Shown in pieces: positions 1 through 9,021 of a DNA stretch of 64,000 nt. Positions within the stretch are counted from its first letter, which is position 1. Each line of letters begins with the position of its first letter. Location of the stretch: positions 120,897 to 184,896 of the forward strand of contig NZ_JAGGKI010000014.1 of assembly GCF_017873605.1 (NCBI RefSeq). Reading direction: 5' to 3'. This stretch comes from Paenibacillus lactis (GTDB taxonomy: Bacteria; Bacillota; Bacilli; Paenibacillales; Paenibacillaceae). The notes under the pieces are model-generated. The model was not told where the DNA came from. It was given only the letters and a program-made list of their open reading frames with translations, and did no database searches. The position numbers and the translations under genes are program-made.

Positions 1-1
1 C

Positions 2-355
2 AAGTTTGCGCAGATGCTGGTGGACAAAGGGTATGTCCAGGCCGGGTATACGGAAAGTGTGCTGGAACGTGAGAAACTGTCTGCTACAACGATAGGAGGA
101 GGCATTGCCATCCCTCATGGCGGCTCGGAGTGGGTTACACAGTCCTGCATCGTTGTCGTTACTTTGAAGCAGCCGATTACCTGGGGGACCGAGAAGGTAG
201 AGCTTGTGTTCTTGCTTGCGATCCAGCATGATGAGCGAAAAGAGATGCGGCAGCTGTTCAAGGAATTGTCGCGCATCAGTGAGCAGCCGGCACTGGTCAG
301 TGCGTTGTCTAAGGAAACGGATGCGATACGATTGCTGAATAGGTTAAAAGGGTAA
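2..355 (+). CDS. C-terminal EIIA(Fru) domain of a PTS-controlled transcription regulator (partial)
   Basis: The reading frame is open from the left edge, so only the last ~117 residues of a longer protein are present. They match a fructose-type EIIA domain: the IAIPH motif holds the phospho-accepting histidine (codon 116-118). The next gene is a fructose/mannose-type PTS permease with no fructose-1-phosphate kinase between. This order recalls Bacillus ManR-ManP, where the regulator ends in an EIIA-like domain and activates the permease gene. The N-terminal DNA-binding and PRD domains would lie outside the window. A free-standing EIIA protein is the alternative. Confidence 0.75.
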   Translation, partial: KFAQMLVDKGYVQAGYTESVLEREKLSATTIGGGIAIPHGGSEWVTQSCIVVVTLKQPITWGTEKVELVFLLAIQHDERKEMRQLFKELSRISEQPALVSALSKETDAIRLLNRLKG

Positions 356-381
356 CATGAATGGTAGAAACGGTGATGATC

Positions 382-410
382 AAGCAGGACGGCATACGTC
401 CTGCTTTTTA
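382..410 (+). terminator. Rho-independent terminator after the regulator gene
   Basis: A 10-bp perfect stem (AAGCAGGACG / CGTCCTGCTT) with a 5-nt loop is followed by a T-rich tail. It separates the regulator from the permease gene, so the permease is probably read from its own promoter. Confidence 0.8.
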
Positions 411-501
411 CATTTTTCAGGATGCTGCAAAGCGTTTGGGATAAGCATCGTTGCATAGGCCCGTTTTGAGGGATATTTTGCTTGCGAAATAAATCCGTTT
501 T

Positions 502-562
502 TTCCGGAAGTTCCGGTAATAAGTTCATCCGATAACAGCGCTTTCAGCGTGTACACTATAAA
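502..562 (+). promoter_or_regulatory. Control region of the PTS permease gene (cre-like site, repeat, weak -10)
   Basis: Three elements are visible. TTCCGGAAGTTCCGG at 502-516 combines a palindrome and a direct repeat and could be an activator site. A cre-like TAACAGCGCTTTCA at 533-546 matches 12 of 14 consensus positions. TATAAA at 557-562 is a possible -10. No good -35 sits at the right distance, which fits an activator-dependent promoter. All are reading by eye. Confidence 0.4.
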
Positions 563-600
563 TGTAAGCGGGAACATGACAGCGAAGGAGAATGACGAAC

Positions 601-2607
601 ATGAAAATACTAGCGATTACTTCATGTCCTAACGGAATTGCACATACCTATATGGCCGCCGAGAATCTGCAGAAGGCAGGCGCGAAGCTTGGCGTTGAGA
701 TGAAAGTCGAGACTCAAGGCTCCATCGGCGTAGAGAATCAATTCACGGAGCAGGATATCCGTGAAGCCGACGGTATTATTATTGCAGCGGATAAGACGGT
801 GGTGAAGGACCGGTTTGTGGGTAAAAAACTGCTTGTCGTCGGGGTGCAGGACGGTATCCGTCGTCCGGAAGAGCTGATCCAACGGATGATGAAAGGGGAT
901 GTGCCCGTCTATCAGGCACAGTCCAAGTCAGCTGAAGATACGACAGGGGAGAAGAAACCTAAACAAAATCCGATTTACCGACACTTGATGAACGGCGTAT
1001 CCTATATGGTGCCGTTTATCGTGATCGGTGGGCTGCTCATCGCAATCGCACTGACGATGGGCGGCGTGAAGACGCCGGGTGGTTTGGTTATACCGGATGA
1101 TTCGATCTGGAAAACGATTGAAAGTATCGGCGCGGCTGCGTTTACCTTCATGGTTCCGATCCTTGCCGGATTTATCGCCATGAGTATTGCGGACAGGCCG
1201 GGCCTTGCGCCAGGTATGGTCGGCGGGTTCATTGCCGCGAACGGCAGCTTTTATGGAAGTGAAGCAGGGGCTGGATTCATCGGGGGGATTATAGCCGGCT
1301 TCCTGGCGGGTTATGTTGCACTTGCTATTAAAAAGATCAAGGTTCCTCGGTCGTTGCAGCCGATTATGCCCATTATCGTTATCCCGGTACTGGCTTCACT
1401 GGTCGTAGGGTTAATCTTCGTCTTTGTGATCGGAGCTCCGGTTGCGGATCTGTTTGAGGCATTGACCGTTTGGCTCGCGGGAATGCAGGGTACAAGTTCG
1501 ATTCTGCTCGCGCTTATTCTGGGCGCGATGATTTCTTTTGACATGGGGGGGCCCGTGAATAAGGTTGCATTCCTGTTCGGCTCGGCCATGATCGGGGAAG
1601 GAAACTATGAGATTATGGGCCAGATTGCCGTTGCCATCTGTGTTCCTCCGATTGCAATGGGATTGGCAGCAATGATAAACAAAAGAAAGTTTACACCTTC
1701 GGAACGTGAAGCCGGAAAGGCAACATTTACGATGGGACTGTTCGGTATTACCGAAGGAGCGATTCCATTCGCGGCGCAAGATCCTCTACGCGTCATTCCG
1801 AGTATCATGGTCGGTTCCATGACGGGCTCGGTGATTGCCATGTTGGGCAATGTCGGTGACAGCGTAGCCCACGGCGGTCCGATTGTAGCCGTGCTCGGTG
1901 CCGTTGATCATGTGCTGATGTTCTTCTTAGCGGTCATGGTCGGCGCAGCCGTATCGGTGATCATGGTGAGCCTGCTTAAGAAAAATGTTGCGGCAGTGAC
2001 TCCGGCAGTTGTTGGAGAAGGAGCAGAAGCAGTAGCAAAGCCAGCCGGAGCCGAAGCGGCCCCAGCTGCAGCCGTGGCTGCGGACGCAACCGAAGCGGCT
2101 TCAGCCAAGAACAGTAACGGTACAACGACGGAAGCATCTCCTATCCGCGTTGAGAAATTGACGGATATCGTAACACCGGATCTCATTAACCTGAATCTGG
2201 CCGGTACGACACAGGATGCTGTTATCGACGAAATGATTGCTGTATTGGAGCGGAATGGGGCGGTCAGAGCTGACGGTGATTTTAAACAGGCCATATTAGC
2301 CCGGGAACAAGAAAGCTCCACCGGCATCGGCATGAATATTGCGATTCCTCACGGTAAATCGGAAGCTGTCCTGAAACCAAGCGTGGTCTTTGGTATTCAG
2401 CGGGATGGTGTCGACTGGAAGAGTCTCGACGGCAGCGAAGCCAAATTGATCTTTATGATTGCCGTGCCGCGCAATAGTAAACAAAATGCGCATTTGAAAG
2501 TGCTGCAGATGCTGTCCCGTAAGCTGATGGACGATGATTTCCGAGAAGCGCTCTTGGCGGTGACATCGAAGGAAGAGGCCTATCGATTGCTCGATCAGGT
2601 GCAATAA
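601..2607 (+). CDS. PTS fructose/mannose-type permease, EIIBCA fusion
   Basis: Takes up and phosphorylates a hexose at the membrane. Domain order is EIIB (residues 1-100, phospho-cysteine in ITSCPNGIAHT), EIIC (about 120-460, hydrophobic, many membrane segments), an Ala/Glu-rich linker (about 465-510), then EIIA (515-668, phospho-His584 in IAIPHGKSE). Total length of ~668 residues is normal for FruA/ManP-like fusions. The ATG at 601 is preferred to the one at 592 because AAGGAG (585-590) lies only 1 nt from 592 but 10 nt from 601. The upstream EIIA-bearing regulator and the absence of fruK favour a ManP-like role, but fructose cannot be excluded from sequence. Confidence 0.93.
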   Translation: MKILAITSCPNGIAHTYMAAENLQKAGAKLGVEMKVETQGSIGVENQFTEQDIREADGIIIAADKTVVKDRFVGKKLLVVGVQDGIRRPEELIQRMMKGDVPVYQAQSKSAEDTTGEKKPKQNPIYRHLMNGVSYMVPFIVIGGLLIAIALTMGGVKTPGGLVIPDDSIWKTIESIGAAAFTFMVPILAGFIAMSIADRPGLAPGMVGGFIAANGSFYGSEAGAGFIGGIIAGFLAGYVALAIKKIKVPRSLQPIMPIIVIPVLASLVVGLIFVFVIGAPVADLFEALTVWLAGMQGTSSILLALILGAMISFDMGGPVNKVAFLFGSAMIGEGNYEIMGQIAVAICVPPIAMGLAAMINKRKFTPSEREAGKATFTMGLFGITEGAIPFAAQDPLRVIPSIMVGSMTGSVIAMLGNVGDSVAHGGPIVAVLGAVDHVLMFFLAVMVGAAVSVIMVSLLKKNVAAVTPAVVGEGAEAVAKPAGAEAAPAAAVAADATEAASAKNSNGTTTEASPIRVEKLTDIVTPDLINLNLAGTTQDAVIDEMIAVLERNGAVRADGDFKQAILAREQESSTGIGMNIAIPHGKSEAVLKPSVVFGIQRDGVDWKSLDGSEAKLIFMIAVPRNSKQNAHLKVLQMLSRKLMDDDFREALLAVTSKEEAYRLLDQVQ

Positions 2608-2688
2608 TTCAAGACGCTAGAATGACTTTACCTGGCCATTGGTTGGGTGGGCAGCAGCCCAAGGAGCTTGGTTTAAGCAAAAAATTAA

Positions 2689-2748
2689 TGGCTGTCGTTA
2701 GACAGCGATGAAAGGGCCGGCCATCGGTAAAAGATGGGCCGGTTCTTT
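2689..2748 (+). terminator. Tandem hairpins ending the PTS permease unit
   Basis: A small hairpin (GCTGTC, loop GTTA, GACAGC; 2691-2706) is followed by a GC-rich stem, CCGGCCATC against GATGGGCCGG with one bulged G, and a short TTCTTT tail. Confidence 0.6.
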
Positions 2749-2757
2749 ATTGATTAA

Positions 2758-2775
2758 TTAGTACGATCGTACTAA
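2758..2775. promoter_or_regulatory. Perfect 18-bp palindrome, likely TetR operator
   Basis: TTAGTACGATCGTACTAA is a perfect inverted repeat ending 9 nt before the TetR-family start codon. TetR repressors usually bind such palindromes at their own promoter, so autoregulation is the simplest reading. No other copy was found in the window. Confidence 0.65.
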
Positions 2776-2784
2776 AATATAAAC

Positions 2785-3426
2785 ATGAGTACTAAAAATA
2801 AAGCAAATGACCCCAATGACTTGTCGTTTATCGAAAAAGCCCGCCGTGCTCAAATCGTCCAATGTGCGATCGAGACGATTTCCGAAGTCGGCTATGCCCA
2901 AGCTTCCATCGGGCAAATCGCCAAGCGCGCCAATGTTAGCAAAGGGGTGATTACCTATCATTTTGCCAGTAAGGATGATCTGCTGGAAGAAGTGGTGGCG
3001 GCTTACGCGATCTCGGCGGAGGCTTTTATCCGTCCAGTTGTGGCTAACGCAGCCACACCGAAAGAACGGCTTAGGAAGTATATGGAGGCGAATCTGGCGT
3101 TTATTGCGGAGCACCGGGAAATGGTATTTGCCGTCGTGGAAATCGCGGCAGGCATGCGAACGAAGGATGGAAAGCTTCGGTTCTCAGCGGATGCGGACGA
3201 GGGCATCTATCAGCCTATTGAGGAGATTCTATATGCGGGTGCGGAGGCTGGATGCTTCCGGACATTTACCCCGTTGTCGGCACGGGTCACGGCGCTAGCC
3301 ATTCGCCATGCCATTGATGGATTCAGCCTTGAGCTGATGCGTACTCCGGATCTTAGCGTGAAGGAGTACACGGAGGAGCTGATCGGCATCTTTGAGCGGG
3401 CCGTAAGTAACGTAGATTACGAATGA
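2785..3426 (+). CDS. TetR/AcrR-family transcriptional regulator
   Basis: A 213-residue protein with an N-terminal TetR helix-turn-helix (about residues 12-60: QIAKRANVSKGVITYHF is the typical recognition helix region) and a helical ligand-binding C-terminal half. The inducer is unknown. No strong ribosome binding site precedes the ATG, and the message would start very close to it if the palindrome overlaps the promoter. Its stop overlaps an out-of-use ATG, and a Cys-rich microprotein follows 14 nt later, so the two are probably co-transcribed. No efflux pump, the usual TetR partner, is adjacent. Confidence 0.92.
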   Translation: MSTKNKANDPNDLSFIEKARRAQIVQCAIETISEVGYAQASIGQIAKRANVSKGVITYHFASKDDLLEEVVAAYAISAEAFIRPVVANAATPKERLRKYMEANLAFIAEHREMVFAVVEIAAGMRTKDGKLRFSADADEGIYQPIEEILYAGAEAGCFRTFTPLSARVTALAIRHAIDGFSLELMRTPDLSVKEYTEELIGIFERAVSNVDYE

Positions 3427-3440
3427 GGAGGGGGCGGGGC

Positions 3441-3611
3441 ATGCTGTTCTACGAGGTGGAATGCTTCTGCTGCAAGAAGAAATTCCGGATTTACGAAGGA
3501 AGCGCGGGTTACGCTAATTTTAAGGAAAACAACCAACGCGGGAAGTATACCTGCGAGTCATGCAGCCATACGATCCGACTGGAGGCGATTTTCAACCTGC
3601 TGCGAAAATGA
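3441..3611 (+). CDS. Small Cys-rich (zinc-ribbon-like) protein
   Basis: A 56-residue protein with two cysteine pairs, CFCC near the N-terminus and CESC near the middle, spaced like a small zinc ribbon. A GAGGAGGGGG Shine-Dalgarno sequence ends a few bases before the ATG at 3441. An earlier in-frame ATG at 3423 overlaps the TetR stop but has no such site. It somewhat resembles the small YlaI-type (DUF2197) proteins, but this is not certain. Its place directly behind the TetR gene suggests one transcript. Function unknown. Confidence 0.7.
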   Translation: MLFYEVECFCCKKKFRIYEGSAGYANFKENNQRGKYTCESCSHTIRLEAIFNLLRK

Positions 3612-3636
3612 TGAATACTAACGCAACCAAACATGC

Positions 3637-3684
3637 GGGATCGCTGAGAAAAGGCAAGGATCCATACTTGCCTCAAACGATCCC
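3637..3684. other. Long interrupted inverted repeat
   Basis: Outer arms GGGATCG / CGATCCC and inner arms GGCAAG / CTTGCC form a two-part stem with internal loops. No T-run follows, so it is not a standard terminator. It sits between the microprotein and the cre-like site of the next regulator. Confidence 0.45.
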
Positions 3685-3735
3685 TCCCTATACCCCAACA
3701 ACAAGCCTATAAGGTATAATCATTTTAAAAGTGAT

Positions 3736-3749
3736 TGAAAGCGCTTTAT
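3736..3749. promoter_or_regulatory. cre-like catabolite site upstream of the membrane AraC regulator
   Basis: TGAAAGCGCTTTAT matches the CcpA-binding cre consensus at 13 of 14 positions. It lies ~90 bp before the regulator gene, which would place the glycan island under carbon catabolite control. Confidence 0.6.
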
Positions 3750-3838
3750 TTAAGAACCCTGGAACGGCGGCTTGAACAGCACGATTCTCTACAGGTTCCG
3801 GCATGCAATGTACATATTTCGGGACAAGGGGGATAGGG

Positions 3839-6289
3839 ATGATGTCTCAGCTGAGAACCTGGATCGATTCGATTGGAAGAATAAAAAGGCGTAAGTTCTT
3901 TTTAAAGTTAATCGTCACGACCGTGTTGATTACCGTGCTCCCAAGCTTGGTGTCCAATATCTTCGCTTATTACAGAGTATCTGACATTGTCGAGGAAGAG
4001 ACGGGAAACAACAAGCTGCAGTATTTGAACCAAACGATCAACACGCTTGAGATTCTATTGAACCGGATTAAGGAAAATTCGAATTTGCTTGCGCTTAACC
4101 GTTCTTTTATCAGCTTCGAGAATTTTCCTAACGGTGCTTATTACGAGAGCCTTCAAGGGGAGATCCCGAAGGAGGATTTGCCTGCGCTGTATGCTTATTT
4201 GGAGGCTAAAAAGAACACCTTCCTCACGATGAACTCATTTAAACTTTCGGATCAATTCGTGGATTCCGTATATTTTTACGACAGCAGCAAAAACCTGGTG
4301 ATTACCTCGGACAATGACCGCTCGAACCGCCAGTTCCGCCGAGAGGACTTTTATGATCAAGGCTGGTATGAAGCCGTGCAAAACATGCAGATGAACCCCG
4401 TTTTCCTGGACACCCGAGTCGCCAAGCAATACCCTCAAGGCGAGAAAGAGCTCCTGTCCGTGATCTACAAGTCCAAGAAAGCCAACAATGCGATTATCGT
4501 TAACCTCGATGCATCCATGATTTATGCGGATATTATCAGCAAACTGAACGCGAATGACGACATGTATGTCGTGTCCTCCAGCGGAAATATCGTGTTCCGC
4601 AGCCAAGCTTCCGGTAAGGATGACTTTCCGCGAATCGGATTATCCGAAGCGCTCCAACATGCAGGCGGGGCGGGATCTTACTCCATTGAGCTGGACGGCG
4701 GCAAAAAGCTGGTCAGCTACTCCTCCTCGAAACTGCTGGATTGGACGTTTGTCAACGTCTCCGATATGGGGGTATATACCCAGGGCACGATTGACATCAA
4801 ACAGACGATAACTTATACAGCCGGCGCCTTAATCCTCTTTTCGCTGCTGCTGTCCTATTTTTCGTCCAGAAGCTTGTATAAGCCCATTTCCCGCTTGAAT
4901 GCGCTGGCGAAAGTCAGGGAGGATGATATCCGGCCGGATCGTGGAAAGGGTAACGATCATCAGGATTTCAGGCACCGTAAAGGGAGCGTTCACGTTTCGG
5001 ATCATACGCATAAGGGGGCGAATGATGAACTCAGCGTCATCGGCAGCTTTGTCAGTTCGACCATCGATGAGCGCAATTATTATAAAGAACGGCTGGAGGA
5101 AAGCCTGCCTTTCCAATTGGAACGGTTTAAACAATCATTGCTGCAGCGGCATGCCATGAGTCTTGAAGAGATTGAAGCGAAGAAGGATTATCTTGGGCTC
5201 GACATCAGCCTTCATGATCTGTCCGTATTCTTGCTGTCTATTGATGAGGAGCTGGCCTCGAATGGCGAGGATATGCTGGCTCAGGATCTGTGCAAGATCA
5301 AAATCATGGATGCCCTGCGGGACAGCAGGGTTTTGGGGCAGGAGACCGCATTTTTCGTGGTCAATGTGGAAAAGGACAAGGTCGCTGTTGTTTTTCATTT
5401 TCCCGGCAAGGGACGCCAACCATTATTCCACCTGGCGCAGCAGCTGCTCGATGAAGTCAATGCCAGATTGGGAGCCCAATGCTCCCTCGGCGTTGGAAGC
5501 ATCTGCAAGGGGATCGGCGAGCTGCCGCTTGCGTATGAAGAAGCGGCGGAGGCGCTGAAATATCGCATTCTGTACGGCAAAGGCTATGTTATATCCATGG
5601 ACGATATCCGTGCCGACAACGGGCAGACCTTTATTTATCCAAGCCAGCTTGAGGAGAAGCTCAATAATTACATCCGGACCGCCTGCTTGGAGGAAGCACT
5701 CTCGACGTTCGGGGCCTTTGTGGCCGAGATCGAAGCCTGCAAGAATAAGCTGCATTACAACCAGATCCAGCCGATCTTCATTCAATTGCTTACATCAATC
5801 CGGCATTCCTTCAGCTCGTTCGGAACGGACATCGAGATTTTGTTCGGGGACGGAACAGATCCCTATCGGGAGCTGCTTGATCTGGAATCGCTGGATCACA
5901 TTGTCCTCTGGTTTCAATCGCTTATAACTCGTGGAATTGAATGCATCCGTCAAGAAATTCATGCCAGGGGCAATCAGCATATCGCCAAAATCATCGAGAT
6001 CCTGGAGAACGAGTACGATAAAGATATTTCGCTCTCGTGGGTAGCCGAGCGGTTGAACCTCAATCCGGCTTATATCAGCAGATTGTTTAAGCAAAGCACC
6101 GGTCAGCCCTTCATTGATTATTTGAAGCAGGTTCGGGTCGATAACAGCAAGCGTCTGCTTGCGGAAGGCAGGCTTAAAATCAATGAGATCGGCAGACAGG
6201 TCGGATTCGGCAGCGCCCACTATTTTATTAAAGTGTTTAAGGAAATAACCGGACTCACCCCCGGCGAATACAAAAAAATATACTCTTAA
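3839..6289 (+). CDS. Membrane-bound AraC-family sensor-regulator
   Basis: A single-chain sensor and DNA-binding protein of ~816 residues. It has one membrane segment near residues 20-40, a ~250-residue extracellular Cache-like sensor domain, a second segment near 293-313 (ALILFSLLLSYF), a cytoplasmic linker, and a C-terminal AraC double helix-turn-helix (last ~100 residues, ending in the usual GxTPxEYKK motif). Such proteins commonly lie just upstream of Lpl-type sugar ABC transporters and activate them, exactly the arrangement here. Start 3839 follows AAGGGGG by 6 nt; an earlier in-frame ATG at 3803 has no such site. The signal may be a glycan or free sialic acid, by context only. Confidence 0.9.
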   Translation: MMSQLRTWIDSIGRIKRRKFFLKLIVTTVLITVLPSLVSNIFAYYRVSDIVEEETGNNKLQYLNQTINTLEILLNRIKENSNLLALNRSFISFENFPNGAYYESLQGEIPKEDLPALYAYLEAKKNTFLTMNSFKLSDQFVDSVYFYDSSKNLVITSDNDRSNRQFRREDFYDQGWYEAVQNMQMNPVFLDTRVAKQYPQGEKELLSVIYKSKKANNAIIVNLDASMIYADIISKLNANDDMYVVSSSGNIVFRSQASGKDDFPRIGLSEALQHAGGAGSYSIELDGGKKLVSYSSSKLLDWTFVNVSDMGVYTQGTIDIKQTITYTAGALILFSLLLSYFSSRSLYKPISRLNALAKVREDDIRPDRGKGNDHQDFRHRKGSVHVSDHTHKGANDELSVIGSFVSSTIDERNYYKERLEESLPFQLERFKQSLLQRHAMSLEEIEAKKDYLGLDISLHDLSVFLLSIDEELASNGEDMLAQDLCKIKIMDALRDSRVLGQETAFFVVNVEKDKVAVVFHFPGKGRQPLFHLAQQLLDEVNARLGAQCSLGVGSICKGIGELPLAYEEAAEALKYRILYGKGYVISMDDIRADNGQTFIYPSQLEEKLNNYIRTACLEEALSTFGAFVAEIEACKNKLHYNQIQPIFIQLLTSIRHSFSSFGTDIEILFGDGTDPYRELLDLESLDHIVLWFQSLITRGIECIRQEIHARGNQHIAKIIEILENEYDKDISLSWVAERLNLNPAYISRLFKQSTGQPFIDYLKQVRVDNSKRLLAEGRLKINEIGRQVGFGSAHYFIKVFKEITGLTPGEYKKIYS

Positions 6290-6294
6290 CCATG

Positions 6295-6335
6295 ATCCCG
6301 GCTCCTTACTCCCGCAAAGGAGTACCGGGATTTTT
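6295..6335 (+). terminator. Terminator after the AraC sensor-regulator
   Basis: ATCCCGG / CCGGGAT outer stem with an inner CTCCTT / AAGGAG stem, followed by TTTTTAG. Confidence 0.75.
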
Positions 6336-6396
6336 AGCTTCCATAACAAATAATTGATAAGTAGAAATGTTGTTATAAATGTACGGCGTTTTTCAT

Positions 6397-6410
6397 TTAA
6401 AGCGTTTACA
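6397..6410. promoter_or_regulatory. cre-like catabolite site before the sialic acid operon
   Basis: TTAAAGCGTTTACA matches the cre consensus at 13 of 14 positions. It lies ~80 bp before the binding-protein gene and just downstream of an AT-rich stretch (TTGATA at 6354, TATAAA at 6374) that may hold the promoter, although their spacing is short. Position fits CcpA repression by roadblock or occlusion. Confidence 0.6.
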
Positions 6411-6487
6411 ATCCGTGATAAGGTGTCACCTGACAGAAGGTCCCGGCCATGTTGGAATCGTGGACCCGCAAAGTAGAAGGAGGGATT

Positions 6488-8032
6488 ATGATGAAAAAAT
6501 TCGCACAGACCACGCTGACGGCCATGCTCGTCCTGGCGATCGCGGCATGTGGCGGCGGAGGGAGCGGGGGCAATGGAACACCAAACGGATCCAAGGAAGC
6601 TGATGGAGGTTCCAGCAAGGGCTCCGGGGAAATGCCCAAAATTTATATTTACCAGAATACCGGGGCTTTGAATCAGAAGCCGGAAGGCAGCGTACCGGAC
6701 GCGTTGGAGGAAATGAAACAGATGTATATGGAAGAGCTCGGCATTGAGCCGATCGCCATTGTGCCTCCGAAAGGCTCCGAGGGCGAAAAGCTGAACCTGC
6801 TGCTCGGGTCCAAGGATCAAGTGGATGTATTTCAGGGGGATTGGGATCAGTATGCTTCGAAGGGGGCCATCATTCCGCTGAACGATTTGCTGGAGGAGCA
6901 CGGCCAGGATATTTTGAAGGCATGGCCGCAGGAAGCCTGGGATTATATGACGGATAAAGACGGGACGATCTGGGGGATTCCCCGCGGCTTGCCTTCCGTT
7001 CATTATCCGGTATGGATTCGCACAGACTGGCTGGAGAAGCTGGGCTTGGAAATGCCGAAAACGATCGATGAGCTCGAGGCGGTGATGAAGGCGTTCCAGG
7101 AGGGCGATCCTGACGGCAACGGCAAAGCGGATACCATTCCCATGATGACCGATATCAATGGAATCAATAATGCGCTCATGGGCGGCTTCGTTGAAGGCGG
7201 CAACAGCAACTGGCTCGACCCTGCCGATAACAAAATCAAGCCGGTCGAGCTGGCGCCGGGCTACCGGGATTTCTTGGCCAAGATGGCGGACTGGTATCAG
7301 AAGGGCTACATCTACAAGGAGGCTTTTGCAAAATTTGACCCGCTCGAGCTGCTGAAGACCAACCGGGTGGGCATGTCTTCCATGTGGTATTCAAGAATTA
7401 CGCTGCTGTTCCCGCAGATCAAGCCAAACCTTCCGGAAGGCGTGGACTATGCGATTGCGAGAGATCTTACGGGTCCTGCCGGCAAGCTGATGACGGCGTC
7501 GCGCGGAAACACAACGGGCATGCTGGTCACGAAAAAGGCCAAAAATCCGGAGGCCGTAATCAAGTTTATCAATTATCAATACAAGGACTTGCCGACCAAT
7601 ACCCTGAATGCAGCCTTCGGCAAGAATTGGAAATATTTAGATGACCAAAAGTTCGAGATCGAGCTGCTTAGTCCGGAGCTTCGGTATGCCGGCGAATATA
7701 TGCTCTCTTTGGGCCTTGCGACGGAGAACAAATACGCCTTCCGCGATCCGGTGAAGAAGATGCACGCCGATTATTTAAATCATGAAATTACGAATGTAAG
7801 CGCCGCCAAAATGCCGCTGGATGCGACCGTCGTCTACGACAAGGAGCGGCTGAAGCAGAATGTTCCCATGCTGGAGGACCTGGATCGTTTGCGGAGCGAG
7901 GAGCTCGTAAAGTTTGTGACCGGCGTAAGACCTTTGAGTGAATTTGATCAATACATTGAACAATTGAACAAGGCGGGGCTGCAGATGTGGATTGATGAAT
8001 ACACGAAGCAATACCACGAGCTGAAAAAATAA
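6488..8032 (+). CDS. ABC transporter sugar-binding lipoprotein (LplA-like)
   Basis: Extracellular solute-binding protein of ~514 residues. The N-terminus is a lipoprotein signal (hydrophobic run, then AIAAC with the lipid-accepting cysteine) followed by a Gly-rich linker. The mature part has the bilobal family-1 fold pattern seen in large Paenibacillus sugar-binding proteins. ATG 6488 follows GAAGGAGG at good spacing. It heads an operon with two permeases, a secreted sialidase and N-acetylneuraminate lyase, so sialic acid or a sialylated/fucosylated oligosaccharide is the likely cargo. No ATPase gene is present; such systems usually borrow a shared MsmX-type ATPase. Confidence 0.92.
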   Translation: MMKKFAQTTLTAMLVLAIAACGGGGSGGNGTPNGSKEADGGSSKGSGEMPKIYIYQNTGALNQKPEGSVPDALEEMKQMYMEELGIEPIAIVPPKGSEGEKLNLLLGSKDQVDVFQGDWDQYASKGAIIPLNDLLEEHGQDILKAWPQEAWDYMTDKDGTIWGIPRGLPSVHYPVWIRTDWLEKLGLEMPKTIDELEAVMKAFQEGDPDGNGKADTIPMMTDINGINNALMGGFVEGGNSNWLDPADNKIKPVELAPGYRDFLAKMADWYQKGYIYKEAFAKFDPLELLKTNRVGMSSMWYSRITLLFPQIKPNLPEGVDYAIARDLTGPAGKLMTASRGNTTGMLVTKKAKNPEAVIKFINYQYKDLPTNTLNAAFGKNWKYLDDQKFEIELLSPELRYAGEYMLSLGLATENKYAFRDPVKKMHADYLNHEITNVSAAKMPLDATVVYDKERLKQNVPMLEDLDRLRSEELVKFVTGVRPLSEFDQYIEQLNKAGLQMWIDEYTKQYHELKK

Positions 8033-8053
8033 AAGCGGGAGGGCACGCCTATC

Positions 8054-9010
8054 ATGGAGCTTAAAGCAGCGACGGTTTCCCCGCCGGAGTCCAAGAAAAA
8101 AAGCCGATGGCCTGCAGTGAAAAAGCATCGGTTCTACTATTACTTAATCCTGCCCGGTCTATTATATTTTCTTATTTTTGATTACGTGCCCATGTTTGGC
8201 GTCATCATTTCGTTCAAAGACATCTCGCCGTTCGAAGGAGTACGCGGGATATTAACGGGCGAATGGGTAGGCTTCGATCATTTTGTCCGTTTCTTTCAAT
8301 CCTATTATTTCTGGAATGTTCTCCGCAATACGTTCCTGATCAGCTTCTACAATCTGTTGTTCGGGTTTCCGGCTGCAATCGTATTGGCACTCTTGATGAA
8401 TGAACTGAAGAACGGGCTGTTCAAGCGGTTCGTTCAAACCGTCTCGTACTTGCCGCACTTCATCTCGACCGTCGTGGTTGCAGGACTCATCATGATGATG
8501 CTGTCCACGGACAATGGATTGCTTAATGCGATCATCGTGTTTTTCGGCGGAGAGCCGATTCTGTTCCTAGGGGAGCCCAAATATTTCCGGTCCATCCTCG
8601 TTGTATCCCATGTGTGGCAGACCGTCGGATGGGGCACGATCTTGTACTTGGCAGCCATGGCCGGGATTGATCCGGGACTGTATGAAGCCGCAAAAATCGA
8701 TGGTGCCAACCGGCTTCGTCAAGCATGGCATATCACGCTGCCAGGCATCTCGCATGTCATTGTCATTATGCTTATCCTGTCGATCGGGGGATTGCTGAAT
8801 GCGGGGTTCGAAAAGGTGCTGCTGCTGTATTCGCCTGCGGTATACGAGGTGGCTGACATCATCGATACGTATGTGTATAGAGAGGGCCTGACATCGCTTA
8901 ACTATTCATTCGCCACGGCGGTCGGTTTATTCAAAAATCTTCTGGCCATGACGCTCATCTTGGGTGCGAATTATTTCGCGAAGCGAATGAACCAAACGGG
9001 AATCTGGTAA
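8054..9010 (+). CDS. ABC sugar transporter permease (LplB-like)
   Basis: Inner-membrane permease of 318 residues with about six membrane segments and the permease-ATPase contact loop (EAAKIDGANRLRQAWHITLP, EAA motif). The N-terminus (PAVKKHRFYYYLILPGLLYFLIFDYVPMFG, read as segments) is typical of LplB/YteP proteins. It starts 21 nt after the binding protein stop with GGGAGGG upstream and is followed 11 nt later by its partner permease. Confidence 0.94.
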   Translation: MELKAATVSPPESKKKSRWPAVKKHRFYYYLILPGLLYFLIFDYVPMFGVIISFKDISPFEGVRGILTGEWVGFDHFVRFFQSYYFWNVLRNTFLISFYNLLFGFPAAIVLALLMNELKNGLFKRFVQTVSYLPHFISTVVVAGLIMMMLSTDNGLLNAIIVFFGGEPILFLGEPKYFRSILVVSHVWQTVGWGTILYLAAMAGIDPGLYEAAKIDGANRLRQAWHITLPGISHVIVIMLILSIGGLLNAGFEKVLLLYSPAVYEVADIIDTYVYREGLTSLNYSFATAVGLFKNLLAMTLILGANYFAKRMNQTGIW

Positions 9011-9021
9011 GGAGGGATACG

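Noticed and set aside
5795..7003. 402-codon minus-strand frame across the regulator and lipoprotein genes
   Set aside because: It spans two well-supported plus-strand genes and the terminator between them; composition is that of an antisense frame.
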